Below are positions 22,441 to 33,900 of a stretch of DNA of 64,000 nucleotides, piece after piece. The notes under the pieces are model-generated. The model worked only from the letters and a program-made list of their open reading frames with translations. It made no database searches and had not been told where the DNA came from. The stretch is from assembly GCA_031763025.1 (NCBI GenBank), contig JASSKH010000001.1, positions 5,434,024 to 5,498,023 of the forward strand, read 5' to 3'. Both the position numbers and the translations under genes were made by a program. The stretch is from Macrocystis pyrifera (lineage: Eukaryota; Sar; Phaeophyceae; Laminariales; Laminariaceae). Position 1 is the first letter of the stretch, and each line of letters begins with the position of its first letter.

Positions 22441-25380
22441 AAACTACTTCTTGGCCTGCTTGTTCGATGCACTCACTGATATGATAGGCCAAGCCTGAGT
22501 CAGTTCGTAGAAGCCCCTCCAGGGTATATATATATTATCGCTTAGAAAACACAAGACAAGGAAGAAAGGGGGAGAACACGAAGTACACACACAACTACAA
22601 GAAGAAGAAGGGAGAAAGCGGCGGATAGAAACACGCATATTTCCTGTGTGGAACTCCCAAATACCGTTACACATGAATCCATACACCAAGTACGTGAGCA
22701 CTCCGAACAGCCCCCCTGCTCTCTACTTGGTGAATGGGATCACCACACATCGCTCATGATAAAGTACCATGCCATGATTATAGACCACGATCACCCAAAA
22801 ATCCAAATCCAAGGTATTGTACTCAAAGATAAGTATATGTCAAGACCACCAATGTCTCCAATCAGAATATCACAAATACAAATATCAAAGTCTCAAATCT
22901 CACAAAGAAACAAACTAAAAAAAAAAAAACAGAAATCAACTCCTCAAATCTCGACTGTACAGCAAGATCAAGCCCGCCAAGCCCAGAAAAGCCCACAAAG
23001 CAACTCCTCAAAATCTCAGAAAACAATCAATCGAATCCTTGCATCATTTATATAGTGTACTGCAGTCCCCCCTTTTTTTATCTCTCCATCTGAATCAAAC
23101 ACCAATCTGACATAACCTCTCTACAGGGGACACACTAAATCCAGTCAAATGGCAACAAAAACCCAGAATTTCGTCTCTGAAATAACGCCCCAGTTTAGTG
23201 CGGTCGCCGTAGTATACTACAGATTTCAATTTCGCGTTACGTACGTAGATACGTATTCAGTATAATAATGTTATACAGTAGTTCCAAATATTTCAGTTTT
23301 CCTGCTACGTACAGCAGTCTTCCAGCCCCAACGGAACGGGATAAAAAGCACCACTCATGAATCACGATCGACTCCTCAACTCAAACCAGAATGGTACATA
23401 GTGGCATGTCGGATTCACTCCCTCGTCCCCCCCCCCCCAAAAAAATTAAATCACAAATCATAGGACCGCACGAAGTCAAATCGCCCAAAAAAATAACTCT
23501 TCAGATCTCAGCAATAAAATATCATGACCTCCAAGCTCAATAAAATCCATAAACTATCTTCTCAAATCTCATGAGATTTGTGATAACTTCCTCGAATTCC
23601 TTCTCTTGGCCTCGTCAGACATAAAAAATTGACTCAAAAATCAAATTCTTGAATCAACACTCAAATCTTCAAATCAGTATTCAAATACTCAAATCCCCAG
23701 CCTCTCTGTTGCAAACAAATAAAACTCTCGAAATCCAATGCCAAGGACGACGGCATTCTTCTCGGATTCAGTCAGGTAAAACGGCAGTTTCCGCGGAATT
23801 GGTCAAAAGATATTCAGTGGAACCTCGTCGACTTAGTACAGTGATCTCCGGGGCCCTCCCCTCGCCAAACGCTGCTGGTGTCTACGGGCACACTATCATA
23901 ATCATTCGTATTGTCTCCAGCGCGCACGCTCGAAAAGATCAACTTACGAATTCGGCGAGACTTCAACTCCCGACCCACCCTAGGGAATTATATAGCACTA
24001 CCTGCTAGACCACTCAGTCAGTACTGACTTTGAACAAAAGCACAAATTTTCAAGAACAAAAAAAAAAAATCAAACTCTCAATTTCCGAAATACTACCCAA
24101 ACCTTCCAAATCAGAAAATATTTCCTATGGACCGCACACGCCCCCAGGCGCTTCATAGTCTCTCTTCAACCTTACCCAAAAGATATCCCTCTATTTCATA
24201 AGGAATTAATGCAAATCATATAAAATATCACAGTAGTCCTACTCATCAAAATAAAAATTAAGCCAAGAAAATAAATGCCAGAGATCGCAAGGAACCCCGT
24301 TCCCCCGGACAAGGGTCTCCCCTTGTCCCCTACTCCCGCCATAGATGCACAGATCGCGACGGTAATGCGAGATAGCATACATTCCTTCACTTGAATTTTA
24401 TTTGATATTGAAACTACTCGAAAACTCCAATAACTCTCGCGGACTCCAAATCGACCAGAAAAACAACTCCAAAATACAAGCAATGAAAATATTCATCCAG
24501 ATTCAAAGGCAACCACATTTCAGTAAGAATCACCCCGATGCCCCGAACACTACTGCTGTTGCCTCCGCCGCGCCTGCCTCTCCGTTCGGTCTCATGGCGT
24601 CACCGCATCTCGAGTCATCCAGCTATTCCTCCTGGGTGAAATCAAACGTCGCCTCCGCAGCATTGACTCGGCAGACAGAAGGGATGGAACGTGCACTCGA
24701 GCGATTAGGTCTGCACATGCACTGCTTGCAAACTCCTCTTTGGTATAGTCAAGTTCTCAAATGCTACTGCAAATAAACAGCTACTTATGAACGAGAATAT
24801 CTGGTCCCACATCAAACCCATGTATTCCTCGACCACCATATATGCTGCAGTACATACTTGATGAACACATACAGCAGTGCCAAATAAACCGTTTTCGTCT
24901 CAGCTCACATTACCATACTACTTCTGCTGCTGCTGAACTCGAATAGTATATTACTCCGTCCGCAAATAAATATCTTGCCTTTAGCACGTAACAAGCGGCG
25001 CGGGTCGTGCTACACACCAACCCAACAACTCAAAAAAGAAATACCCGCATACAAAGATGTAAATATGTGAAATGCCGCAAACAGACGTGTTGCTGTAGTT
25101 GGGCACAACGGTTCATCACATACACCTCTTTCTGCTGTACTCGTGTCGATGCTCAACCAGAGCCCTCGACCAGTCAACCACAAAACAGACAGACGTCATA
25201 GTCCTACAGCAGTGCGTCTACAGAAAAACTTCAGTGAGGGAAGCTATACGTATACGTATACGTCTGTTCATCTCATTTCTTTTCCAGTATTCCCAAATAA
25301 ATCTAAATCTCCAATGTTCGCAGATTCTCTCCTACTCTCAAATCGATACACAATCAAATTAGAAACGAAAATCACCATAG
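22441..25380 (-). repeat. AT-rich dispersed repeat (family E), copy 1
   Basis: A long A-rich tract on the plus strand, full of CAAATCTCA-like words. The segment at 24200-24420, read on the minus strand, matches 38705-38920 (ATGTATGCTATCTCG, GATCTGTGCATCTATGGCGG, TTGCGATC-CTGGCAT), so it belongs to a repeat family present twice in opposite orientations. No clear ends. One short Ala/Ser-rich open frame (24402-24776, plus) is unassigned. Confidence 0.5.
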
Positions 25381-25383
25381 CAG

Positions 25384-25871
25384 TCAATCAACAAAGCCAA
25401 ACGTGCCTGGTGCGGACGTGAGTCCTTGCCGGTGGTGCCTCGATTCCTTCTCTTTCCTCCTTTCTCTTGGGGCACCGCATCCCGAACAGATGATGATGCA
25501 GACTCCTCCCCCTGCGCCCATCTTCACTCTCTCCCTCGTTCGTTCCTCCTCTCTGATCTCCAGCCGGAGCGACATCTCGGCCATCTCTCGTTTCAGGCGG
25601 GCGATCTCATCATCGCGGCCTGCGGCTCCGTCCTCCCGCGAAGCCTCGTTCCTTCTACTCGTTTCTGCTCCGCCCTCTGGCGGAGCAGTTCCGCCCTCTG
25701 GCGGAACAGGGTTTCGCGCTCCTGCGCTACTAGCCATTTCCGCGGCCTCTGCCGCGGCGTTGCTGACTGCCTCTGCTGCCGCTGTTATCGCCACTCCTGT
25801 AGCTCTCCTGGCTCTGTCGACCTCGTTGTCGCCAGTGCCTCTGCTCGGTTGATGACCCTCTGGCCTCTGCA
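25384..25871 (-). CDS. Hypothetical Ala-rich, coiled-coil ORF
   Basis: An open frame read from an ATG at 25871; the frame is open further upstream to 25953. It encodes roughly 160 residues: an Ala-rich stretch (ITAAAEAVSNAAAEAAEMA), a doubled PPEGG motif, then a charged heptad-like coiled coil (DDEIARLKREMAEMSLRLEI), then a short Cys-containing segment (CSGCGAP) and a basic tail. It adjoins the family E repeat, so a gag-like or element-encoded protein is possible, as is an exon of a host gene. I do not recognise the family. The low stop density partly reflects GC-rich, repetitive codons, so coding status is uncertain. Confidence 0.35.
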
Positions 25872-25953
25872 TCCGAAAAACTGAAAATCTCTCGCTCGTC
25901 CTCGAACGGGGAGTTGCTCTCCCGGCGTAGCCCCAACCAGCAAGTGCGTCCAA

Positions 25954-27386
25954 TTGGAACAGACGCTAGCATGTATCAACCAAAACGACGCAGCACCGAT
26001 GCCGAAGAGATGGACTGCGATTTCGCAAAAGGGTTCTGCAGTAGATCCACTGTCGATTATCAATAGGCCGCGAATGGGATCGGCATTCCGTTTCCTCTTT
26101 GGTAACGACGCCCCGCCAATAATTCCTCCTCTCACACCAATACTGCCAACATCATCGCCTTCCCCGCCCGCCGCATCACCCCCCCCCCCCTAGCATCAAC
26201 ATCCCATATCATGCTTGCTAGCCTCCTCCGCCTCTGCGCTGTGTCTGGCGCGAATAAAGACACACAGCAATGGACTAGCTTGAGCAACTTCTGAAGCGGG
26301 GACTCTCGGGAATAAGGTGCCTTCACTGAAAGCCAACCCGAAACTAGCCGGTCAGCCATCATCATTCGCTTAGGTTCCGCGTGCTCTGCCGTCTCGGCTG
26401 GGCAAGTGATCAACTTTGGATTTCTCCGTTGGCTGGACGGTTGTGAAGTGACGGATTCCTGTCTGGCTGCCTGTAAACGGCGCGAACGAATCCGATCACG
26501 GTGAGGACGCAAGGGGTGATGATACCAGGCTTTAGTACTCGCTCAGAACTCAACACCATCGCTGCGAAAGAAAATGGCACAGATGTAGAGTACATGCAGG
26601 CACGCAGTTTTTAGAGAGTCGCAAAACTGGTGCAGAAGCAGCGTCAGTAATCCATACCCAGTCAATTAATGGTGTTCCGTGCCTGTCGCACAGACACGAA
26701 CGAACGTAGCACATTATCGAGAAGTTGGTGCTCGACCGTCCACAGTTCCTATATTCGGCGCTCCCGCCTCTTCACAATCTACTGCGTCAGTGTACTCGTC
26801 CCTGCCACCTCAAACTTACGATAGAGTACACGTTTTACAGTATCCAACCTCATACTAGTCTAGCTGACATCCCGCGCGGTAACTAGCCATGCCAAAAACG
26901 CGGTACATATCTGGGTTATCCTTGAAACCCACCGTGTAAAGATAGGGTGGAACCACCCGGGTGTAGCTTCCTGCACATGGTCTATTGGTCATTGTGCGTA
27001 GAACCCTATTAAGAGCAACTTCGGGCCTATGTCCCTGCGCTTTCCCAGAAAAATCATGGGAAAATCAGGATCGACCACGACCCTTGCGAGGTCTCGCTCG
27101 AACCAGAGCTTACTACCTGCTGGGGGCGCATAGCGAACGTCTGCAAATGACGTACGAGTGAAAGCGACCTATACGACGATGGTGCTGCGTACTTGGCTAT
27201 ATTGCAAGGCTTACCTGTGTCTAGCATCTCCCCCCTTTCGACAATAGCAGTACGGGTTACAAGACGTTATGACAAACCACCCAAGAAACCGTGCACACAA
27301 AACATTTTGACGATGGTAAATGCGCTGAGGGGAGTTTAAGGGGTGTAATTCATTGGTGATCTTCAGGAAACGAAACCGATATATCC
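25954..27386. other. Upstream region of the sulfotransferase gene, no gene recognised
   Basis: Mixed-composition sequence. An open frame at 26132-26512 (minus) is Arg-rich and unassigned. No known repeat recognised. Confidence 0.4.
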
Positions 27387-27711
27387 AAAAATCAACTCAG
27401 GGGACGATAAGTAACTATCCCCTTGTACCCGCGTCGTCCAACCCCATATAAACCGTTGGATACTCCGGTCAGCAAGTCAGGCGCTACTTTGCAGAAAATC
27501 TAAAGGTTGCTGCGATTCGCTTTGCCTTCGTGCCGTGCTTAGTCACGCTGCGTGGACGGGCCATTCTCTGTGTCGGGTGTGAAAATGTTGATCTCCGTGA
27601 TCTTTCAAAAACACCATACACAACCGTTTGGTACCAAAAATTTTGGTACTAAAGGGTTGGACGACGCGGGTACAAGGGGATAGTTACTTATCGTCCCCTG
27701 AGTTGATTTTT
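27387..27711. repeat. Perfect 58-bp inverted repeat with a 209-bp loop
   Basis: 27387-27444 (starting AAAAATCAACTCAGGGGACG) is exactly complementary to 27654-27711. The loop contains TATAAACC at 27447-27454 and the palindrome GTACCAAAAATTTTGGTAC at 27631-27649. It ends 258 bases before the sulfotransferase ATG, so it could be a young foldback MITE or part of the promoter/5' leader. Confidence 0.85.
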
Positions 27712-27968
27712 TAAACCCGATCACTATCGGAGATCGACGAGACATCGGACAAACAGACAAAGCATCCCCAGGTCCCAAGGACACGATACAACCATCTGCC
27801 AAACTGTCTACACGGTTGCCAGCTGCATCCAGCGAACAAGAGCAATTGCGCTAACCTGGTCGACATCCGCTGCCTTCGGTCAGTGTTGAGAGGCTTCTCG
27901 CTCCCAGGCTATACGTAGTCACGCGTCCGAAGACCGGAGCCGAAACATACACCACGACACACTATTAC

Positions 27969-30900
27969 ATGAAGACCCGAAACATTGCGTTTTTGATGGG
28001 CATGTCAGCCTTAGCAGCAGCCGCGGAGCCGAACATGAATGGGCAAGCCCACGCAGAGGACGGGCCTGCCGAGCCCGAAGTTGCACGTCCGATCGGCATC
28101 CTGATAATGGCGGAGGGTAGGTCGGGCTCGACGATGGTTGGAGAGCTTTTCCGACAAAACAAGGTATGTTCGTGTACGTAGGTACCTGCTCGTACGTATC
28201 TTTCGCGACTTTTTTTTTCTCGTTTTTTTATCGCCTACCGTATGCTTTTTGCCCGTAGCGGTCTGTTCTGGACAAGCCGTGGTCACAGGGCCTGGTGTCT
28301 CTTTCCCCCCCCTGTACGTGCCTTCGTTTTTTATCGCGCACAGGGTTCAACGTTCCCACTGCTCGTCGATTTTCATCGAATGTAGCTAACTCACGCTTTC
28401 GCGCTTTACGCTATACCCTCGTAATCAGTTTTTATGCAAGAAAAAGTCCTTATCATCACCTGTGTACGAGTATGCACGGGTGCAGCGGTACTGCTGTAAA
28501 CACGAAACGACGCCTCTCTCAACTACAGCAGTACTGCTGACGTACTAACGCACAGCAGTAGCATATATTGAGGCAAATTGCCTCGTGTGTACGAGTACGT
28601 GGTAGAAGCATCATATCGGTACATCAGTGTTTTTTTTTTTTTTTTTTTCACTCATCACTTTCACTTTCCAGCCTAATTCGTGAGAGGTTTTACCCTCGAC
28701 GACCTTCTGGACAAGCCGTGGTCACAGGTGTCTTCCCTTCTCCCCCCCGGTACGTGCCTTTATTTTTTATGGCGCATAGGGTTCAGCATTCCCACTGCTC
28801 GTCGATTTTCATCGAATGTAGCTAACTCACGCTCTCGCGCTTTCCGCTGATAAATCTCTTTGATGCAAGAAAAAGCCTCTACGAGCATGCACTCCGTGAG
28901 ACTTGAACCCACGAAATTGATCTTGATAGGCACGCGGACCACCTACCAAACCACTGGGGACGCCGGCTTCGTATGAACATCACCGAACAGAATGCACGAA
29001 TACGACTGACTACAGGTATATAGGTACGACGGAACACACCAAGAAAAGACGTAAGGCGGTGTGCTGCTGTGTGCGCTGCTGACACAGCTCAAGTGCGCAG
29101 TGATCAAGGTGCATTACAGACAGTATTAATACGCGTTCAGCCCCAAACACGTTGCTCCTGTCCTGGCAGCAGCAGTATGGGGCAATGCTGGTACGTACAG
29201 CAAGCAGCGGTGTCAGCTTTTCGCGGGTCAGGTCAAATCTCACGGGTCGGGTCGGGTCGGGTCGGGTTGGGTCGGGTCAGCTGACCCGACCCGACCCGCG
29301 AGATTTTGAAAGCCTCTTGACCCGACCCGACCCGACCCGCGAGATTAAAAAAGTTGTTGACCCGACCCGACCCGACCCGTGAGATTTGAAAATATCCTGA
29401 CCCCCGACCCGACCCGACCCGCGAGATTTCAAAAACCTCCTGACCCGACCCCGACCCGACCCGACCCGCCACCTTCGGATTGACCCGTGAGACACGGGTT
29501 TCATGCGGGTCGGGTCACCTTGACCCGCGAGACAATTTGTCTTGACCCGCAGGTCCGACCTGCGGAGCCGGTCCGTCGGTCGACACTTCAAAAACAATTT
29601 AATATTCATTTTGTGCCCACAAGCGATATGTGGCCTGGCTGTAATGGGTATTAGTGGATGCGGGCATGCGTATATGGATTTTGACAGTGGTTTAATGTTT
29701 GAACACGATACTAGTGGATGCGGGCATGCGTATATGGATTTTGACAGTGTTTTAAAGTTTGAACAAGATACCAAAGGAGTATTATTGGGTATTTGTACGA
29801 GAAAAGCCTTTGGATAAGAGAGCGGGAAGTACTTTGAGTGTCGGGTCCGCGGGCCGGATGCGCGGATCCGACCCGCGGGTCAGCAGAAAAGAACTCGCGG
29901 GTCACGCTGGCCCGACCCGCGAGTGACCCGTTTTCTCGCGGGTCATGACCTGACCCGACCCGTGAGCTTTTCACCACCTCTTGACCCGACCCGACCCGAC
30001 CCGTGAGATTTGAAAAACTCTTGACCCGACCCGACCCGACCCGTGAGATTTGAGAACCTCTTGACCCGACCCGACCCGACCCGTGAGATTTTGACCGCTT
30101 CCTGACCCGACCCGACCCGACCCGTGACATTTTGAACACCCCGTCCCCGACCCGACCCGCGGGTCGGGTCATGACCCGCGAAAAGCCCTGGTATTTTTGG
30201 CACGTATTATGTTCGGTTGAAATATGTACTCGTATACGTATATTTGTCAAATTTTCGTACTTTTGCCAACTTTTCTCGTCTCACGAGCACTTTCAGGCAA
30301 AACTCTAAGTACACGGACACGGGAAGCCCTGCCGGACACATTGGTCTAGGTCTCGGTGCGATCCGTGCACTCTGAAGCGCGTAGCGGGCGCTCAAAGTTT
30401 TTTTCCCGGCGGGAGTGGATAAGACGATTTCCCTGGTTTCAGTAAGAGGCCTTACTTTGTACGTACGTACGTATGGGTCTGTCAGTATTTCGAGGTACGC
30501 ATTTGCGAGGAATATATATATATATATGCATGAACTGCGAAGTGCGAATACTCTCAGTATCTCGAGGTTCTGTACTGCGCATGTTGCCTTTACTAGAAGT
30601 ATTTCGTGTTTCGATACTACTGCGGGTACACACTTTCCTGTATTCTCGGGGTTCGGTACTGCTCGCATTCTCATTACTCTCAGTGTTTGGGCCTTCTCAG
30701 TGCTGGCAATATTTTTGCCGCCTGTACTCCAATACTTTCAGTGCTCGGACTGCGATTTGTTCTCGAGCATTTATCTGTGAAACCTTGATGTTACCCTGAG
30801 CACCAAGAAACATTAATTTTGGGGGAACATCGTATATATTGTACCAGTATGTATGTGCTACTGTATCTTACTCAACCGGTCACAAAGTATTGTGGCGCAA

Positions 30901-33900
30901 CCTCGACCTCGCGCAACTATTTTTTTCTTACGAATTAATCGCCGCGAGTCGGCTGGATCAATATATCCACTTACCGCTACTCTACCCGATTTTATATTAT
31001 TATTGCAGTAATGATCCCACACTATAATTCCGTGAACAGTATAATATATAATAGTCTGTCCTCAAAAATATGTTGTGTGTGTTCTTCACGTTAAAATGAT
31101 GAGTGGATGCAGGTACTACGTCTACACAAGTGTGCAGGGTTGCATACGAATGTTGTTCCGCTCTTGCGCCACTCCCCTATTCATACGGCACCTCCCGGAG
31201 GGGAACCTTGTATTTTTTATGATGTCTACTAGGTACGTACGTACGTAAGGCATTATCTATTCGGTAAATCCCTAGATCGAGACACCCCAAGGGCGCCGCC
31301 CGGAGGAAAAAATGTGAACCGTCGCAGAATACCCCTGGAATTATTTTACTTGGTATTTGGTGTGGTACCATTTCTTGTTTCGAAAATTCTAGAATGTTTG
31401 CTGTAGGGTTGGTTGTGTGTGTTCTCCACATTAAACCGTTCTTTCTACCCGTCGACATCCGGCACAACCAGTGTCCGTGCCGATTCGTCAATCCTAGGAG
31501 ATATACAAGTTCTGTGGTTACAAAGCTACGCCACAGAGATATTTCGTAGCCACGTATGCAGTAAGCACAGTGGGCAATGCAGTGCCATGTGTCATCATAC
31601 TGGATACGACAGGCACGACATACACATTCCATCACACTCTTTGGCGTACCAACCAAGATGCTGAGAATTATCCGTAATTTCCACGACGGCATGCGGGCTC
31701 GCGTGCGTACGGATGACGGCGAGCACTCGGAATGGTTTGATGTCACGCAGGGGCTGCGGCAAGGCTGTGTGCTACCACCGTTACTGTTCGACGTATTCTT
31801 CGCTGCTGCGTTACACGTCGTACTATTAATAGTACCCTTCGGCCAAGACGAAGCCATCGTAAGGGAGTTGGTCCAACTCAGTGATGTTGGAGTAGTCGGA
31901 ACGGGGGAGCAGGAGCCGTTGACGTGCGTGCGAAGGGCTGTATGGGGCATGTTGTACGCCGATGACGCAGGGATTGTCTCGAAGCCGGCTGAAGGGCTCG
32001 CGAAAACGATCACAGTCATCGTGACTGTCTTCGAAGCAGCAGGCCTCACGGTATCGGAAAAGAAGACAGACAATGCTTCTACAAACACTAGACCAGAAAA
32101 CCCTCGCACCACCGCTCTTCATCGAAGCAGCAGGCCAGAGGTATAAGCAAACATCCCAGTTCTTATACCTAGGCGGCATTATCCACGAAAACGCTGACCT
32201 CTCGCTCGAAATCGACCGACGGATCCGTCTCATGCGGGCATGCCTCAAACGGTTCGGCCCGGAGCTGTATGATAGGACGACCGCCCCCCTTAGCCTGAAA
32301 GTCCGCATGCTGAAGGCCGAGGTGATTTGAGACCCTGCTGTACGGGTGTGAGACGTGGACCCTCAGAGCGGAATACTTTGCCAAGCTTCGAACGGCTCAC
32401 CACCAAGTCCTGTTGCGAGTCATTGGCTTCCAGCGCCAGCTCCATGCCACCCTCTCGTACGCGAAGGCCCTCAAGATGACACGTTGCGAGATAATCGAAA
32501 CCACCATTCAAAACGGCGGCTCTTCTTTGCGGGGAGGGTGGCACGGCAAATCAAGGAGCGATTACACAGTCGGGTAATTTTCGGGTCGATGGCTAGTGGG
32601 GAGAACCCGAGACCTGGCGGACAGTTTAAGACTTGGCATAGATGCATATTCGAAGACCTTGGGGAGTTCCGAGCCACCGAAGGGTCAACAGAACTTGCCC
32701 CCTTGGCTTTTGGAGTTAAGACCGCGCTGTGGTCCACTGCTGCAAAAAAGGCGGGGACGTGGTACCGGGGGATCCTCGAAGCAGCCGAACGGTTTATGGT
32801 GAGGTGGCACGAGGCTGAGGCTGAGCTGAATGAGCAGTGCCGCGCATCCGCCGTGGGTGGTGTCCAAGGGAATGGGGGGAGGGGGGGCAACCGAAAGAGT
32901 GGAAGAAAACCCGACCAAGGGAATACGTGGAGGGGGGGGAACAGGAGTAGAAGGGAAACTGCAGTGGACGAAAGTAGGAAGGAGATGGCAGACAGGGGAG
33001 CAAGGTACCGGGCAGACTAGGAAGTAGAACATGCCCATACTACTCGTTCCACCAACTGGTGCAGCTGGTGTGACCGTGGTCTTCCTTTGTCTTCCTTTTT
33101 CAATTATTTCTTGCGCTGATCTTCTGTGATTTTCATTTTATTTCTTTCGCTTCCTTCCTTTGATTGATAAGCCTTATTGAAGGAGTCGTACAGCGTGGGT
33201 GGATGACGAGCCTGCTTTGCTTGTTTCGTATTGTCTAACGCCGAGGGCCCGGGCATAGTTGACGAATGCTGGACGGAGGCGGCGGGGTAGCAAGGTACGA
33301 GGCGGACTAGCAGGGAGGACCTGGCTATGCTACTCGTACCACAAACTGCTGCCGCTACCTGGAGGATGCGTTGTGCTTTGGTATGGCTGTTAATTTCCCT
33401 TGGTTCTTAGTCTTACTCAGTTTACGACGAGTACGAAGCGGTGTTTTTTCTTTTTCCTTTTTTTTTCCAGCTCGTTCTTTTCAAGTGCCTGCCACATCCC
33501 CTGCGGGGGGGGCACGAGAGTTTGTTTCCTATATATATATATATATATATATTTGCTTTTTTTTTCTCTTTCGATTTGTCTATGTTTTTGATTTTTTTTC
33601 TTTGTTTCGTGTCGTTTCTCTCTGTCATGGAATGTGTATGTCGTGCCTGTCGTATCCAGTATGATGACATGGCATTGCAATGCCCACTGTGCGTACTGCA
33701 TACGTGGCAACTAGCCTTGTGACCACAGAACTTGTATCTCTTCTAGGATTGAAGAATCGGCACGGGCACTGGTTGTGCTGGATGTCGACGGGTAGGAAGA
33801 ACGGTTTAATGTGAAGAACACACACATGAAATAGAGAAACGAAACGAAACAAAGAAAGAAGACAAATCGAAAGAAAAAAAAAAAAACGAGAAACATATAT

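Noticed and set aside
29233-30250. Several Arg/Gly/Val-rich open frames up to 179 codons
   Set aside because: They are translations of (GACCC)n arrays, with no independent protein signature.
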